Assembly (NCBI RefSeq): GCF_900129465.1
Contig: NZ_FSRA01000002.1
Span: 1-64,000, forward strand
Direction of reading: 5' to 3'
DNA from: Chitinophaga niabensis
Lineage (GTDB): Bacteria > Bacteroidota > Bacteroidia > Chitinophagales > Chitinophagaceae
Length of the DNA stretch: 64,000 nucleotides
Both the position numbers and the translations under genes were made by a program. Of the stretch, positions 1 to 7,893 are shown one piece after another (position 1 is the stretch's first letter; every line of letters begins with the position of its first letter). The notes beneath the pieces were generated by a model that was not told the DNA's origin, searched no databases, and worked only from the letters and a program-made list of their open reading frames with translations.

Positions 1-60
<60 letters not shown>

Positions 61-336
61 AAGAAGTTGTTTGAGCTGACTAATTTCTCTCGAAATCAGA
101 CGTTTCAATTATTAATGTTTTCGCTAACATTACCTGTATTTACTTCGTTACCATTGCTGGTAACTTAGTGCTGTTGTTTCCAAACTTTCAAAGACCTTAT
201 TCGACCTGGTCAACACTTACTGTTGTCCGTTTGATCTAATTTGCAGATGATAAGGATCCGATCCTCCTGGCCTTGCGCCCTCATCTCTTTATTACTTTTT
301 GAAGAACTTTTTGATCACCCCGTTTCGATGGGAGTG
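61..336 (-). other. rRNA operon leader (transcribed spacer upstream of 16S)
   Basis: This stretch lies between the mature 16S 5' end and the nearer of the two promoters and has no open reading frame worth calling. By analogy with other rRNA operons it should be the transcribed leader holding the RNase III processing arm and antitermination signals. I did not identify a clear boxA, so those roles are inferred from position only. Confidence 0.6.
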
Positions 337-368
337 CAAAGGTAGCTGAGTTTTAATTCTCTTCCAAA
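337..368 (-). promoter_or_regulatory. rRNA promoter P1 (proximal), Bacteroidota type
   Basis: On the minus strand TTTG (365-368) is followed after 20 bases by TACCTTTG (337-344). This fits the Bacteroidota consensus TTTG-N19-21-TAnnTTTG exactly. The bases after the -7 element read CACTCCC, closely matching the second rRNA promoter and the tRNA-Glu promoter. Confidence 0.85.
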
Positions 369-503
369 TTTTTCTGCGGAAATATTTTAATCTTTCTTCT
401 GATTAAGTAACTCCGGAAAACCAATACTGTTAAGGCTTTGAAACCCAAGTGAGAGGAAGAAAATCGTGCAAAGAACTATGCGTTTTCCGTCGTTAGCGGG
501 ATG

Positions 504-536
504 CAAAGGTAGATACTTTTTTCCGTTACTTCCAAA
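504..536 (-). promoter_or_regulatory. rRNA promoter P2 (distal), Bacteroidota type
   Basis: On the minus strand TTTG (533-536) is followed after 21 bases by TACCTTTG (504-511). It shares TTTGGAAG at -33 and TACCTTTGCA at -7 with P1, about 167 bases further from the 16S gene. Tandem promoters are usual for rRNA operons. The site lies about 50 bases beyond the truA stop codon. Confidence 0.85.
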
Positions 537-584
537 TGTTTTGAAAAGAAATTTTATCTATTTTTTTGAAGAGGAATGAAACCC

Positions 585-1346
585 TTACTCAGAAAGACTT
601 CCAGCATCAAAGGTCCCCTCCGGGTACATCACCTTCATCAAACACAAACCCTCCGGCGGCACCGCAAAATCTGCCTGCGTGCAATCCTTACTTTCTATCG
701 CAGCCCTGAATTCCTCCAACGTCAACTTACCACGCCCCACCCGCAACATCGTGCCCACCAAGCCTCTTACCATGCCCCGCAGAAAACGGTTCGCACTCAC
801 GTTATAGACTATACGCCCTTCCTCCCGCGTCCATTGTGATGTATATATATTGCAGTTATAGGTCTTCACCTGCGTATTCCTCTTAGAGAACGTACTGAAG
901 TCTGTATACTCCTTAAGGATCCCCGCCGCTTCCTGCAACAATCCCATGTCCATACGATACGGATAAAAATATCCGCGATCCCGCAGAAAAGGATCCTTAT
1001 ACGTATATAAAGTATACTCATATGCACGACCCGTGGCCGCAAAACGACTATGCAGATCATCCGGCACCGGGTACACCCCCTTCAATACAATATCCGGTGG
1101 CAGTATAGCATTCACCTTATACCGGAACTGCGGATGCAACGCAGTACCGGTATCAAAATGCAGGAAATTCTGCCGTGCATGCACTCCCGCATCCGTTCTG
1201 CTGGAACCAGTTGTAATGATCTTTTCCCGCATCAGCAACCCCACCGCACGATCTATCTCAGATTGTACGGTGATCCCGTTATCCTGCACCTGGAAGCCAC
1301 TGTAACGTGCTCCCATATAAGCTACTTCTAAAAAATACCTGGCCAT
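585..1346 (-). CDS. truA: tRNA pseudouridine(38-40) synthase TruA
   Basis: 253 residues, normal for the family. TruA converts uridines 38-40 in the anticodon arm of many tRNAs to pseudouridine in the cytoplasm. The signature RTDAGVHA lies at residues 50-57, with the catalytic aspartate at D52. The N terminus (MARYFLEVAYMGARYSGFQ) is the usual first strand of the fold and supports the ATG at 1346. It is the last gene of a minus-strand run after the biotin carrier and DUF4476 genes, separated from the latter by 87 bases that hold a hairpin, so it may have its own promoter. Nothing unusual. Confidence 0.96.
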   Translation of the reverse strand: MARYFLEVAYMGARYSGFQVQDNGITVQSEIDRAVGLLMREKIITTGSSRTDAGVHARQNFLHFDTGTALHPQFRYKVNAILPPDIVLKGVYPVPDDLHSRFAATGRAYEYTLYTYKDPFLRDRGYFYPYRMDMGLLQEAAGILKEYTDFSTFSKRNTQVKTYNCNIYTSQWTREEGRIVYNVSANRFLRGMVRGLVGTMLRVGRGKLTLEEFRAAIESKDCTQADFAVPPEGLCLMKVMYPEGTFDAGSLSE

Positions 1347-1376
1347 GATGCGCGAAAGTAAAGAAATTTAAAACGA

Positions 1377-1410
1377 CAAATGGTGAACAACGTCTGTCAT
1401 TCACCATTTG
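1377..1410 (-). terminator. Hairpin after the DUF4476 gene, probable terminator
   Basis: An 11-bp perfect stem (CAAATGGTGAA at 1377-1387 and its complement at 1400-1410) with a 12-base loop lies in the truA/DUF4476 gap. On the minus strand it is followed by TCGTTTTAAATTT, a weak U-rich tail, so termination is likely but perhaps partial. Confidence 0.55.
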
Positions 1411-1433
1411 CCATATATATGATGTACATGGAA

Positions 1434-2906
1434 TTATCGCTTGATCATCGCTTTAAAGCGGCCCTTATAGTAATCCTCCTTCAGCAGATCGCTCAGGGTA
1501 GCAAAGTTCTGCGTGTCGTACGTTCTTGCATAAGCTGCATCCAGTAATTGATACCTATTCTCTTCCGTAGCAATTAACTGTGTCAGCGCACGGATCTGTT
1601 CTGTGCTCACACAAACGGAACGTGTGCCTTTCCTGAAAGCATCCACCATATCTTCATCGCTCTTCTTGCCATTCATTGTACGCAGCAGCTTGCGGAATGC
1701 ATCTACTTCCAGGATCTTCTCACAATCCGAGTTCACCATTTTTATCGTTGGCTTCTTTTCCTCAACAGTCACCGGTGCATTGAATTCAGCATTCGCAATG
1801 CTATCCTTCACAAATGCAGCCCGCTCTGCCGCTGCTCTTTCTTCCTTACGCTTCTGACGTTTGGCATCCCGTTGATCTTTTGCACTCAACCCTTCTTCCT
1901 GGGCAACATTCTCTGTTACTGCTTCCGCTGCTTTCTCCGCAACAGGCGCAGCAGCGGATGAAGTTTTATCAAAGTCTATAAACTCAGGCTCAGTCTGCCC
2001 TTTCTTCTTCTTTGGTTTACGCTCTTTCTTCACCGGCGTTGCTTCTGAAGATTCATCTGTTACAACCGCCACCGCAGAATCAACCATTGTTACAGCAGAA
2101 CCACCCGCCACAATAGAATCACCCCCTGTAGCCGCAACCGCCTCATCAGCCGCTGCTTTCTTCTCATCTTCCATTACACTGCTTAACAAATGCTGTTCTT
2201 CTTCCGTCAAAGCTTCCCGCTCTTTACGGTTCTTCCTGCCTTTCGGTTTTTTTGTCGCAACCGGCGCAACATTTTCTACTACAGGAGCAGGATCAGCAGC
2301 TACCACAACCGGAACCGGTTTAGGTTTCGGAGCTTCCAGCGGCATATCCTCGGGACGGTCGTCTGTTACCACCCTGTCCAAAGCCTCCGCAAAACTGCCT
2401 TTCTTCTTAGGGATAACAGTATCGGCCTTTTTAGCCAGCGCCGCTTCCACATCCGCCTGCACATTATTGATCAGTTCTTTCTGTTCCGCTGTAGACCCTT
2501 CGCTGGAAATACGGGTAACCGTTACATTTTCCTGCAAAGGCGCGCCGCCACCGGATTTCAGCGTAGCAAATGTTTGAAGATCATACAACGCGTAATCATT
2601 GTCTCCTGTATTCTTCAGCAAAAACCCATAATCCCGCTGCCCCGTCAGCCGCAGCACATAAGATTGCTCAGGTGCTTCGCTTTTCGGAAAACCAATGGTA
2701 ACAGGTACTTTGCCCTGGGGCAATTTAGGCAGGATCACATATCCTTTCACGGAAGAACTCAGCATTTTCCCCTCCAGCTTTACATAAAAGGGCAGCTGCT
2801 TCTCGTGCTGAATGTACACGAAATACGACGCATCCTGCGCTGCCAGGCCAGAACTCACCAGCAGGCAACAGAACAGGTATAATAATTTCAATTTGAATCG
2901 ATCCAT
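1434..2906 (-). CDS. Secreted DUF4476 domain protein
   Basis: 490 residues. An N-terminal signal peptide (residues 1-23, ending LAAQ) is followed by a beta-rich domain up to about residue 120, then a long low-complexity middle rich in Ala, Lys, Glu and Pro (about 160-390). The C-terminal 95 or so residues, with the pattern CEKIL, DAFRKLL, LL.EDYYKGRFKAMI, match the DUF4476 domain, common in secreted Bacteroidota proteins and of unknown function. The charged middle resembles a flexible linker. The gene starts 20 bases after the biotin-carrier gene and is likely co-transcribed with it, though no functional link is evident. The domain call is from pattern recognition; the role is unknown. Confidence 0.8.
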   Translation of the reverse strand: MDRFKLKLLYLFCCLLVSSGLAAQDASYFVYIQHEKQLPFYVKLEGKMLSSSVKGYVILPKLPQGKVPVTIGFPKSEAPEQSYVLRLTGQRDYGFLLKNTGDNDYALYDLQTFATLKSGGGAPLQENVTVTRISSEGSTAEQKELINNVQADVEAALAKKADTVIPKKKGSFAEALDRVVTDDRPEDMPLEAPKPKPVPVVVAADPAPVVENVAPVATKKPKGRKNRKEREALTEEEQHLLSSVMEDEKKAAADEAVAATGGDSIVAGGSAVTMVDSAVAVVTDESSEATPVKKERKPKKKKGQTEPEFIDFDKTSSAAAPVAEKAAEAVTENVAQEEGLSAKDQRDAKRQKRKEERAAAERAAFVKDSIANAEFNAPVTVEEKKPTIKMVNSDCEKILEVDAFRKLLRTMNGKKSDEDMVDAFRKGTRSVCVSTEQIRALTQLIATEENRYQLLDAAYARTYDTQNFATLSDLLKEDYYKGRFKAMIKR

Positions 2907-2926
2907 AATGCTTCTTCTAACAAATA

Positions 2927-3436
2927 TTATTCCAGCACAATTAAAACCTCTCCTTTCTCAACGGCTGTGCGCTCCGTTACTTTCACTTCTTTCACCACGG
3001 CATCCACTGTTGCTTTGAACACATTCTCCATTTTCATGGCCTCCAGGATCAGCACGGGGTCTCCTTTATGGATAGCCTGGCCAGGACTCACCAACACTTT
3101 CAGTACCATCCCCGGCATGGGTGCCTTAATATCATTCACTTTCCGGGAAGAAGCTTCGCTGATGCCCATGGATGCCAGTAAACGGTCCATTGGTTCCTCC
3201 AGGGCCACTTCATACAGTGCCTGCGCAACCTGAAAGGTAAGCGTTTTGGTATCCCGGTCTGTTTTCACCACCTGTGCTACAAAACTTTTCCCGTCCATTA
3301 AGATGCTGAATCCACCGGAAGGCAGTGCCACCGCGCTCCAGTTTGTTTGCTTCCCGTTACATTCTACACCGCCGGAACCATCTCCGGCCGGGGTTATCTC
3401 AAACGGCTGGGTGCCGTTAACTGTTGCTTTGATCAT
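2927..3436 (-). CDS. Biotin carboxyl carrier (biotinyl-domain) protein
   Basis: 169 residues. The C-terminal half is a biotinyl domain with the attachment motif EAMKMEN and the biotinylated lysine at K135, preceded by an Ala/Pro hinge (KAPMPGMV, about 105-112). It carries CO2 from a biotin carboxylase to a carboxyltransferase; free-standing carriers of this size in Bacteroidota usually serve acetyl/propionyl/methylmalonyl-CoA-type carboxylases. No carboxylase or transferase gene is in this window. The N-terminal 90 residues are a small beta domain typical of these carriers. A TAnnTTTG-like -7 element is present on the minus strand at 3458-3465 without a clear -33 partner. Confidence 0.88.
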   Translation of the reverse strand: MIKATVNGTQPFEITPAGDGSGGVECNGKQTNWSAVALPSGGFSILMDGKSFVAQVVKTDRDTKTLTFQVAQALYEVALEEPMDRLLASMGISEASSRKVNDIKAPMPGMVLKVLVSPGQAIHKGDPVLILEAMKMENVFKATVDAVVKEVKVTERTAVEKGEVLIVLE

Positions 3437-3536
3437 AAATAACCTGTCCTGGTGCTACAAAAATAACAATTTTAACCGCTTGCGTTGTATTTGGGCCATT
3501 TGTTTAAATTTGACCCCTGCCCTCATGGGGAGGGCC

Positions 3537-3544
3537 TATTTTTG
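3537..3544 (+). promoter_or_regulatory. Candidate -7 element for the M1 aminopeptidase
   Basis: TATTTTTG at 3537-3544 fits TAnnTTTG and would give a leader of about 10 bases before the ATG at 3561. The nearest TTTG upstream is 24 bases away, longer than usual. A small inverted repeat (GCCCTC/GAGGGC) sits between the two elements and could be an operator; that is inference. Confidence 0.4.
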
Positions 3545-3560
3545 TCTTAAACAACAATTC

Positions 3561-6152
3561 ATGCATCTGCAACTCAAGAACACATTCAGCATTTTGCTGG
3601 CAGGATTCGCTGTCATAGGGCTTTGCGCCCCTGTGCTGGCTCAATCCGGCGAGCAGTCGAAAGAAGACCCGGCACTACAGATCTACCGCTCATCTCCCAC
3701 TAAGATCAACAACCTCGTTCACACCAAGCTGGATGTACGTTTTGATTATGCTAAGCGCCAACTCAACGGAAAGGCCTGGATCACCCTCCAGCCGCACTTT
3801 TATCCCACGGATAGCCTTACGCTCGATGCAAAAGGCATGGATATCAAACAGGTTTCCCTGGTTCAGACCAGTGGCGCCGCTGTACTGAAATTTCCCAGCG
3901 AGGCCATGCTGAAAACTGCCAAGACCAGCCCCCTCAAATATGAATATGATGGCAAAGAACTCCGCCTGAAACTCAATAAAACGTACAAAAGCAGCGAATC
4001 TTATACTGTTTTTGTTGAATACACTGCTAAACCGGACGAAGCAGAGGTAAAAGGCAGCGCAGCGATCACTGATGCCAAAGGCCTCTATTTCATCAACCCG
4101 GATGGCAAAGATCCTAAAAAGCCCATCCAGATCTGGACGCAGGGCGAAACAGAATCTTCTTCCGTATGGTTCCCTACGATCGACAAAACCAATCAGAAAA
4201 CCACTTCCGAGATCAGCATGACGGTGGATAAGAAGTACGTTTCCCTCTCCAATGGTAAACTGGTTAGCCAGAAACCCAATGCAGACGGCACCCGTACGGA
4301 TACCTGGCGGATGGAACTCCCCCACGCTCCCTACCTCTTCATGATGGCCGTAGGTGATTTTGCTGTTATAAAGGACCAATGGCGCGGAAAAGAAGTGAAT
4401 TACTACGTGGAAAAGGAATACGCCCCTCACGCCAAAGCTATTTTCGGCAACACGCCTGAAATGATGACCTTCTACTCCAAGATCCTCGGATATGATTACC
4501 CCTGGGTGAAATACTCACAGATCATTGTACGGGATTATGTTTCAGGCGCAATGGAAAACACCACTGCCACTATCCACGGCGATTTCCTCCAGAAAACAGA
4601 CCGCGAACTGCTGGACGATGACGATCGCCAGGGGGAAGCCGTGATCGCACATGAACTGTTCCACCACTGGTTTGGCGACCTCGCCACCTGTGAATCCTGG
4701 AGCAACCTCACCATGAATGAATCTTTTGCAGATTACAGTGAATACCTCTGGTTTGAGCATAAATTCGGTAAAGATGCAGCCGATGAACATGCCTACAGCG
4801 CTATGAACAATTACATGGAATCTGCCGAATACCAGGGAGATCACCACCTCGTACGTTTCCATTATCACGATAAAGAGAACATGTTTGATGCCATCACCTA
4901 CCAGAAAGGTGGCCGCATCCTGAACATGCTCCGTAATTACGTGGGCGACGAAGCCTTCTTCAAAGCCCTCAATCTCTACCTGAAACAGAATGCCTTCAAA
5001 TCAACAGAAGCCCACCAGCTCCGTCTTGCCATGGAAGAAGTAACCGGCCAGGATATGAACTGGTTCTTCAACCAATGGTACTTTGGCGAAGGTTATCCCA
5101 CGCTGGACATCAATTATGATTATAGCCAGTCCGGCACCGCAAAAGTGATCATCTCCCAGAAAGGCGATAAAGTATGGGACCTCCCCATCGCTATTGATGT
5201 ATACGCAGGTGGCAAAAAAGAACGCCACAACGTGCGCGTAACGGAAAAAGAAAACACTTTCTCTTTCCCCGTTAGCGCTAAGCCTGACTTCATCAACATC
5301 GATGCAGATAAAGTGCTGATCGTTAAAAAAACAGACCGTCGTGACCTGGGTACCTATGTGTTCCAATACAAGAACGCACCCAATTACCTCGATCGCAGAG
5401 AAGCCATAGAGGCCTGTCTGAAACAGCAAACCAGCAATCCCGCAGCCCGTGCTACGGTAATTGCCGCACTGAAAGACAAATACGAAGGCCTCCGCTCCCT
5501 CGCCATCGGTGGCCTGAAATTGGACAACAACGACATAAAAACCGCTGCCCTGCCCATCCTTACAGACCTCGCAAAATCTGATGCACACTCCCAGGTACGC
5601 GCAGCTGCTATCAAACAACTGGGCCGCCTGAAAGATGTTCAATACACTTCCCTCTTCGAAGGCGCATTAAAAGATCGCTCTTACCTCGTAGAAGGCACAG
5701 CACTCAATGCTTTGGCGGAACTGGACATTAAAAAGGCTTACCAATTGGCTAAGTCCATGGAAAAAGACGCCCGGGGCCTGTTGGGTAGTGGTATTGCCAG
5801 TGTTTATGCCAAAAACGGGGATGTAAGCGATGTACCTTTCTTTGCACAGAAACTGGAAGAATCCACCGGCCAGGATAAGATCGGCGCCGCCATCATGTAC
5901 CTCAATATCCTCGGCAGCGTGGACGATACGCAGATAGTAACCAAAGGCATCGACGAAGTGGTTGCCGTTGTTGAGAATTTCAATAACAGCTGGGTGAACA
6001 ATTACATTATCAACCTGCTCACGCCCATGGCCAAAAAGAAACAGGAGAAAGCCGCCACCGCTAGCGGAGATGCCAAAGCCGCGCTGAATAAGCAGGCAGC
6101 ATACATCCAGCAGGCTGCGCAAAAGATCAAAGAGAATACGAAAGAAGAGTAA
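3561..6152 (+). CDS. Secreted M1 family zinc aminopeptidase with HEAT-like C terminus
   Basis: 863 residues from the ATG at 3561. The frame is open further upstream, but that part overlaps the divergent biotin-carrier gene, and 3561 begins a good signal peptide (MHLQLKNTF to VLAQ, about 30 residues). The M1 signatures are clear: GAMEN at 329-333 and HELFHH at 364-369, with the third zinc ligand at E387 (HExxH-18-E). It should remove N-terminal amino acids from peptides in the periplasm or at the cell surface. After about residue 600 the protein has helical repeats like the HEAT repeats of M1 enzymes, ending in a Lys/Ala-rich tail. Stands alone; followed by a repeat element and a terminator. 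Confidence 0.93.
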   Translation: MHLQLKNTFSILLAGFAVIGLCAPVLAQSGEQSKEDPALQIYRSSPTKINNLVHTKLDVRFDYAKRQLNGKAWITLQPHFYPTDSLTLDAKGMDIKQVSLVQTSGAAVLKFPSEAMLKTAKTSPLKYEYDGKELRLKLNKTYKSSESYTVFVEYTAKPDEAEVKGSAAITDAKGLYFINPDGKDPKKPIQIWTQGETESSSVWFPTIDKTNQKTTSEISMTVDKKYVSLSNGKLVSQKPNADGTRTDTWRMELPHAPYLFMMAVGDFAVIKDQWRGKEVNYYVEKEYAPHAKAIFGNTPEMMTFYSKILGYDYPWVKYSQIIVRDYVSGAMENTTATIHGDFLQKTDRELLDDDDRQGEAVIAHELFHHWFGDLATCESWSNLTMNESFADYSEYLWFEHKFGKDAADEHAYSAMNNYMESAEYQGDHHLVRFHYHDKENMFDAITYQKGGRILNMLRNYVGDEAFFKALNLYLKQNAFKSTEAHQLRLAMEEVTGQDMNWFFNQWYFGEGYPTLDINYDYSQSGTAKVIISQKGDKVWDLPIAIDVYAGGKKERHNVRVTEKENTFSFPVSAKPDFINIDADKVLIVKKTDRRDLGTYVFQYKNAPNYLDRREAIEACLKQQTSNPAARATVIAALKDKYEGLRSLAIGGLKLDNNDIKTAALPILTDLAKSDAHSQVRAAAIKQLGRLKDVQYTSLFEGALKDRSYLVEGTALNALAELDIKKAYQLAKSMEKDARGLLGSGIASVYAKNGDVSDVPFFAQKLEESTGQDKIGAAIMYLNILGSVDDTQIVTKGIDEVVAVVENFNNSWVNNYIINLLTPMAKKKQEKAATASGDAKAALNKQAAYIQQAAQKIKENTKEE

Positions 6153-6158
6153 AACGGG

Positions 6159-6225
6159 GTAGCCGGCGGCGGCCATACTATCAGCCGCCGTTGTGTCACT
6201 CACTTCAACGATTAGTTCGCTATTG
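6159..6225 (+). repeat. 67-bp interspersed repeat, copy 1
   Basis: This 67-base stretch starts 6 bases after the aminopeptidase stop and aligns without gaps to 41524-41590, with 56 of 67 bases identical by eye. The identical core is TACTATCAGCCGCCGTTGTG plus the next dozen bases. The left part pairs with itself (CGGCGGC/GCCGCCG around CATACTATCA). It is not coding. It resembles a small REP- or MITE-like palindromic repeat, but no family is recognised. Confidence 0.75.
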
Positions 6226-6258
6226 AGAGGCAGTTCTGAAGGGACTGCCTCTTTTTTT
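6226..6258 (+). terminator. Rho-independent terminator of the M1 aminopeptidase gene
   Basis: AGAGGCAGT (6226-6234) pairs with ACTGCCTCT (6244-6252), followed by a run of seven T. It lies 74 bases after the aminopeptidase stop, directly behind the 67-bp repeat. Confidence 0.88.
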
Positions 6259-6315
6259 GCCCCTAAACGTCCCAAACCCATTCATAATCAGTGCCATAGC
6301 ACTGTATTCTTATAT

Positions 6316-6439
6316 CATTCCTATATCGCTCCTATAGCATTCCTATAGCATTGTAGGCACATAGGTATATCGAAACGATATAGGAATGCTATAAGAGTGC
6401 TATAGGAATGCGCCTTCAGCGATATAGGGATATAGGAAG
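6316..6439. repeat. 11-bp-period inverted repeat array
   Basis: The 290-base gap between aminopeptidase and permease genes holds iterations of CATTCCTATAG. The left arm has units at 6316, 6327, 6338 and 6349, each 11 bases. The right arm has the same unit inverted at 6377, 6389 and 6400. A further GATATAGGGATATAGG follows at 6420-6435. The arms can pair to a long imperfect hairpin around 6360-6376. No reading frame. The spacing of one helical turn suggests protein binding or cruciform formation, but this is inference. Confidence 0.75.
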
Positions 6440-6483
6440 AAGGTACTTTCATTGTACTGAAACAGGGGTATGCTGTGCCGTCC

Positions 6484-6515
6484 TTTGAAATTCGACCCAC
6501 TTTTCCCTATCTTGA
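6484..6515 (+). promoter_or_regulatory. Promoter of the permease/aldolase/dipeptidase genes
   Basis: TTTG at 6484-6487 is followed after 20 bases by TATCTTGA at 6508-6515, a near match to TAnnTTTG. The leader before the ATG at 6548 would be about 25 bases. The 11-bp repeat array ends about 45 bases upstream. Confidence 0.6.
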
Positions 6516-6547
6516 GAAAACCTTTATAAATTCCACCTCTGCAGCCC

Positions 6548-7873
6548 ATGATATCACCCTTAATTCTCGTCACAGCAGCTATCCTCATCCTGATCGTACT
6601 CATTGTATGGGTAAAACTGGATACCTTCATTTCCTTCCTGGTGGTCAGCATCCTGCTTGCTTTAGCCTGTAAGATGACAGGTCCGGCAATAGGCAAATCC
6701 ATAGCCGGCGGAATTGGCTCCACTCTTGGTTCCCTTGTAACCATCCTGGGTTTCGGCGCCATGTTGGGAAAATTGGTAGCGGACAGTGGCGCAGCCCAAC
6801 AGATCACCTCTTCCATGGTAAAGATCTTCGGCATTAAACATATCCAATGGGGAATGGCCCTTGCCGGATTGCTGGTAGGTATCCCCATGTTCTATACTGC
6901 GGGTTTCGTAGTAGTAGTACCCCTTATTTTCGCAACGGGTATCTCTACCCGTTTACCCATGTTGTACCTGGGTATTCCCATGATCTCTGCACTGTCTACC
7001 GCTCATGGCTTTCTTCCCCCACATCCGTCTCCTGTAGCTATCAGCCAGCAATTAGGAGCAGACATGGGAAAAACTTTATTATACGGCCTCATCATTGCCA
7101 TCCCTACCATTACACTGGCCGGGCCATTATTCGGCAGAACACTGAAAAAAATGCAGGTCACCCCGGAACAGGGCCTGCTGAACATCTCCTTCAAACCAGA
7201 TGCAGAACTACCCGGCCTGGGCATCAGCCTGGCTACCGCCCTGCTCCCATTGATCCTGCTAACCATCACTACTTTACTGGACCCGGTTTTACAAGCCGGT
7301 ACTTTCATGCATCTGCTGGTTGGTGTAATTGGCGACCCCAATATTGCCATGCTGCTTTCTGTACTGGTGGCCATCTACTTTTTAGGCATCCGCCGCCGGC
7401 AATCCATGAAAACCCTCATGAAATCTATCGAAACAGCTTTCAAAGACGTAGCACCTATCATGCTGATCATTGCAGGGGCCGGTGTTTTCATGCAGGTGAT
7501 CAAAGATGGCGGCATCAATGTTTACATCGGTGAAGCCCTCAAAGGCCTTCCCGTTTCACCATTGGTATTGGGCTGGATCATCGCAGCTGTTATCAGGGTA
7601 TGCGTAGGATCTGCTACTGTAGCAGGTTTAACCACGGTAGGAATTTTATTGCCCTTAATTAAAGACCAGGCTGTACATCCTGAACTGATGGTATTATCCA
7701 TCGGAGCCGGCAGCCTCATGTTCTCTCATGTGAATGATGGCGGCTTCTGGCTGTTCAAAGAATATTTCAACCTCACACTGAAACAAACTTTTGCAACATG
7801 GTCCGTAATGGAAACCATTGTTTCTGTATGTGGATTGATCGGAGTGTTGGTATTACATCAATTTATTGGATAA
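6548..7873 (+). CDS. GntP-family permease (gluconate/D-serine type H+ symporter)
   Basis: 441 residues, almost entirely hydrophobic with about 12 membrane segments and no signal peptide, as usual for the GntP family. Members import gluconate, other sugar acids or D-serine with protons. The start MISPLILVTAAILILIV and internal segments such as GILLPLIKDQ and SVCGLIGVLVLHQ fit the fold. It is followed 20 bases later by a D-threonine-aldolase-like gene and then an M19 dipeptidase in the same direction. That context favours a D-amino acid or related hydroxy-amino acid as substrate over gluconate. The family is clear; the substrate is inferred. Confidence 0.88.
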   Translation: MISPLILVTAAILILIVLIVWVKLDTFISFLVVSILLALACKMTGPAIGKSIAGGIGSTLGSLVTILGFGAMLGKLVADSGAAQQITSSMVKIFGIKHIQWGMALAGLLVGIPMFYTAGFVVVVPLIFATGISTRLPMLYLGIPMISALSTAHGFLPPHPSPVAISQQLGADMGKTLLYGLIIAIPTITLAGPLFGRTLKKMQVTPEQGLLNISFKPDAELPGLGISLATALLPLILLTITTLLDPVLQAGTFMHLLVGVIGDPNIAMLLSVLVAIYFLGIRRRQSMKTLMKSIETAFKDVAPIMLIIAGAGVFMQVIKDGGINVYIGEALKGLPVSPLVLGWIIAAVIRVCVGSATVAGLTTVGILLPLIKDQAVHPELMVLSIGAGSLMFSHVNDGGFWLFKEYFNLTLKQTFATWSVMETIVSVCGLIGVLVLHQFIG

Positions 7874-7893
7874 CTTTAAGGCAAAATTAAGAG

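Noticed and set aside
2190..2882. Long open frame antisense to the DUF4476 gene
   Set aside because: The sense strand encodes a recognised secreted protein; the antisense product is Arg/Phe/Gln-rich with no domain, as expected from a mirror frame.
3246..3560. Upstream extension of the M1 aminopeptidase frame
   Set aside because: It overlaps the divergent biotin-carrier gene and its promoter region and lacks a signal peptide, whereas the ATG at 3561 opens a clean one.
3690..6281. Several long antisense frames inside the aminopeptidase gene
   Set aside because: All mirror a gene with clear catalytic motifs; none has a start context or domain.
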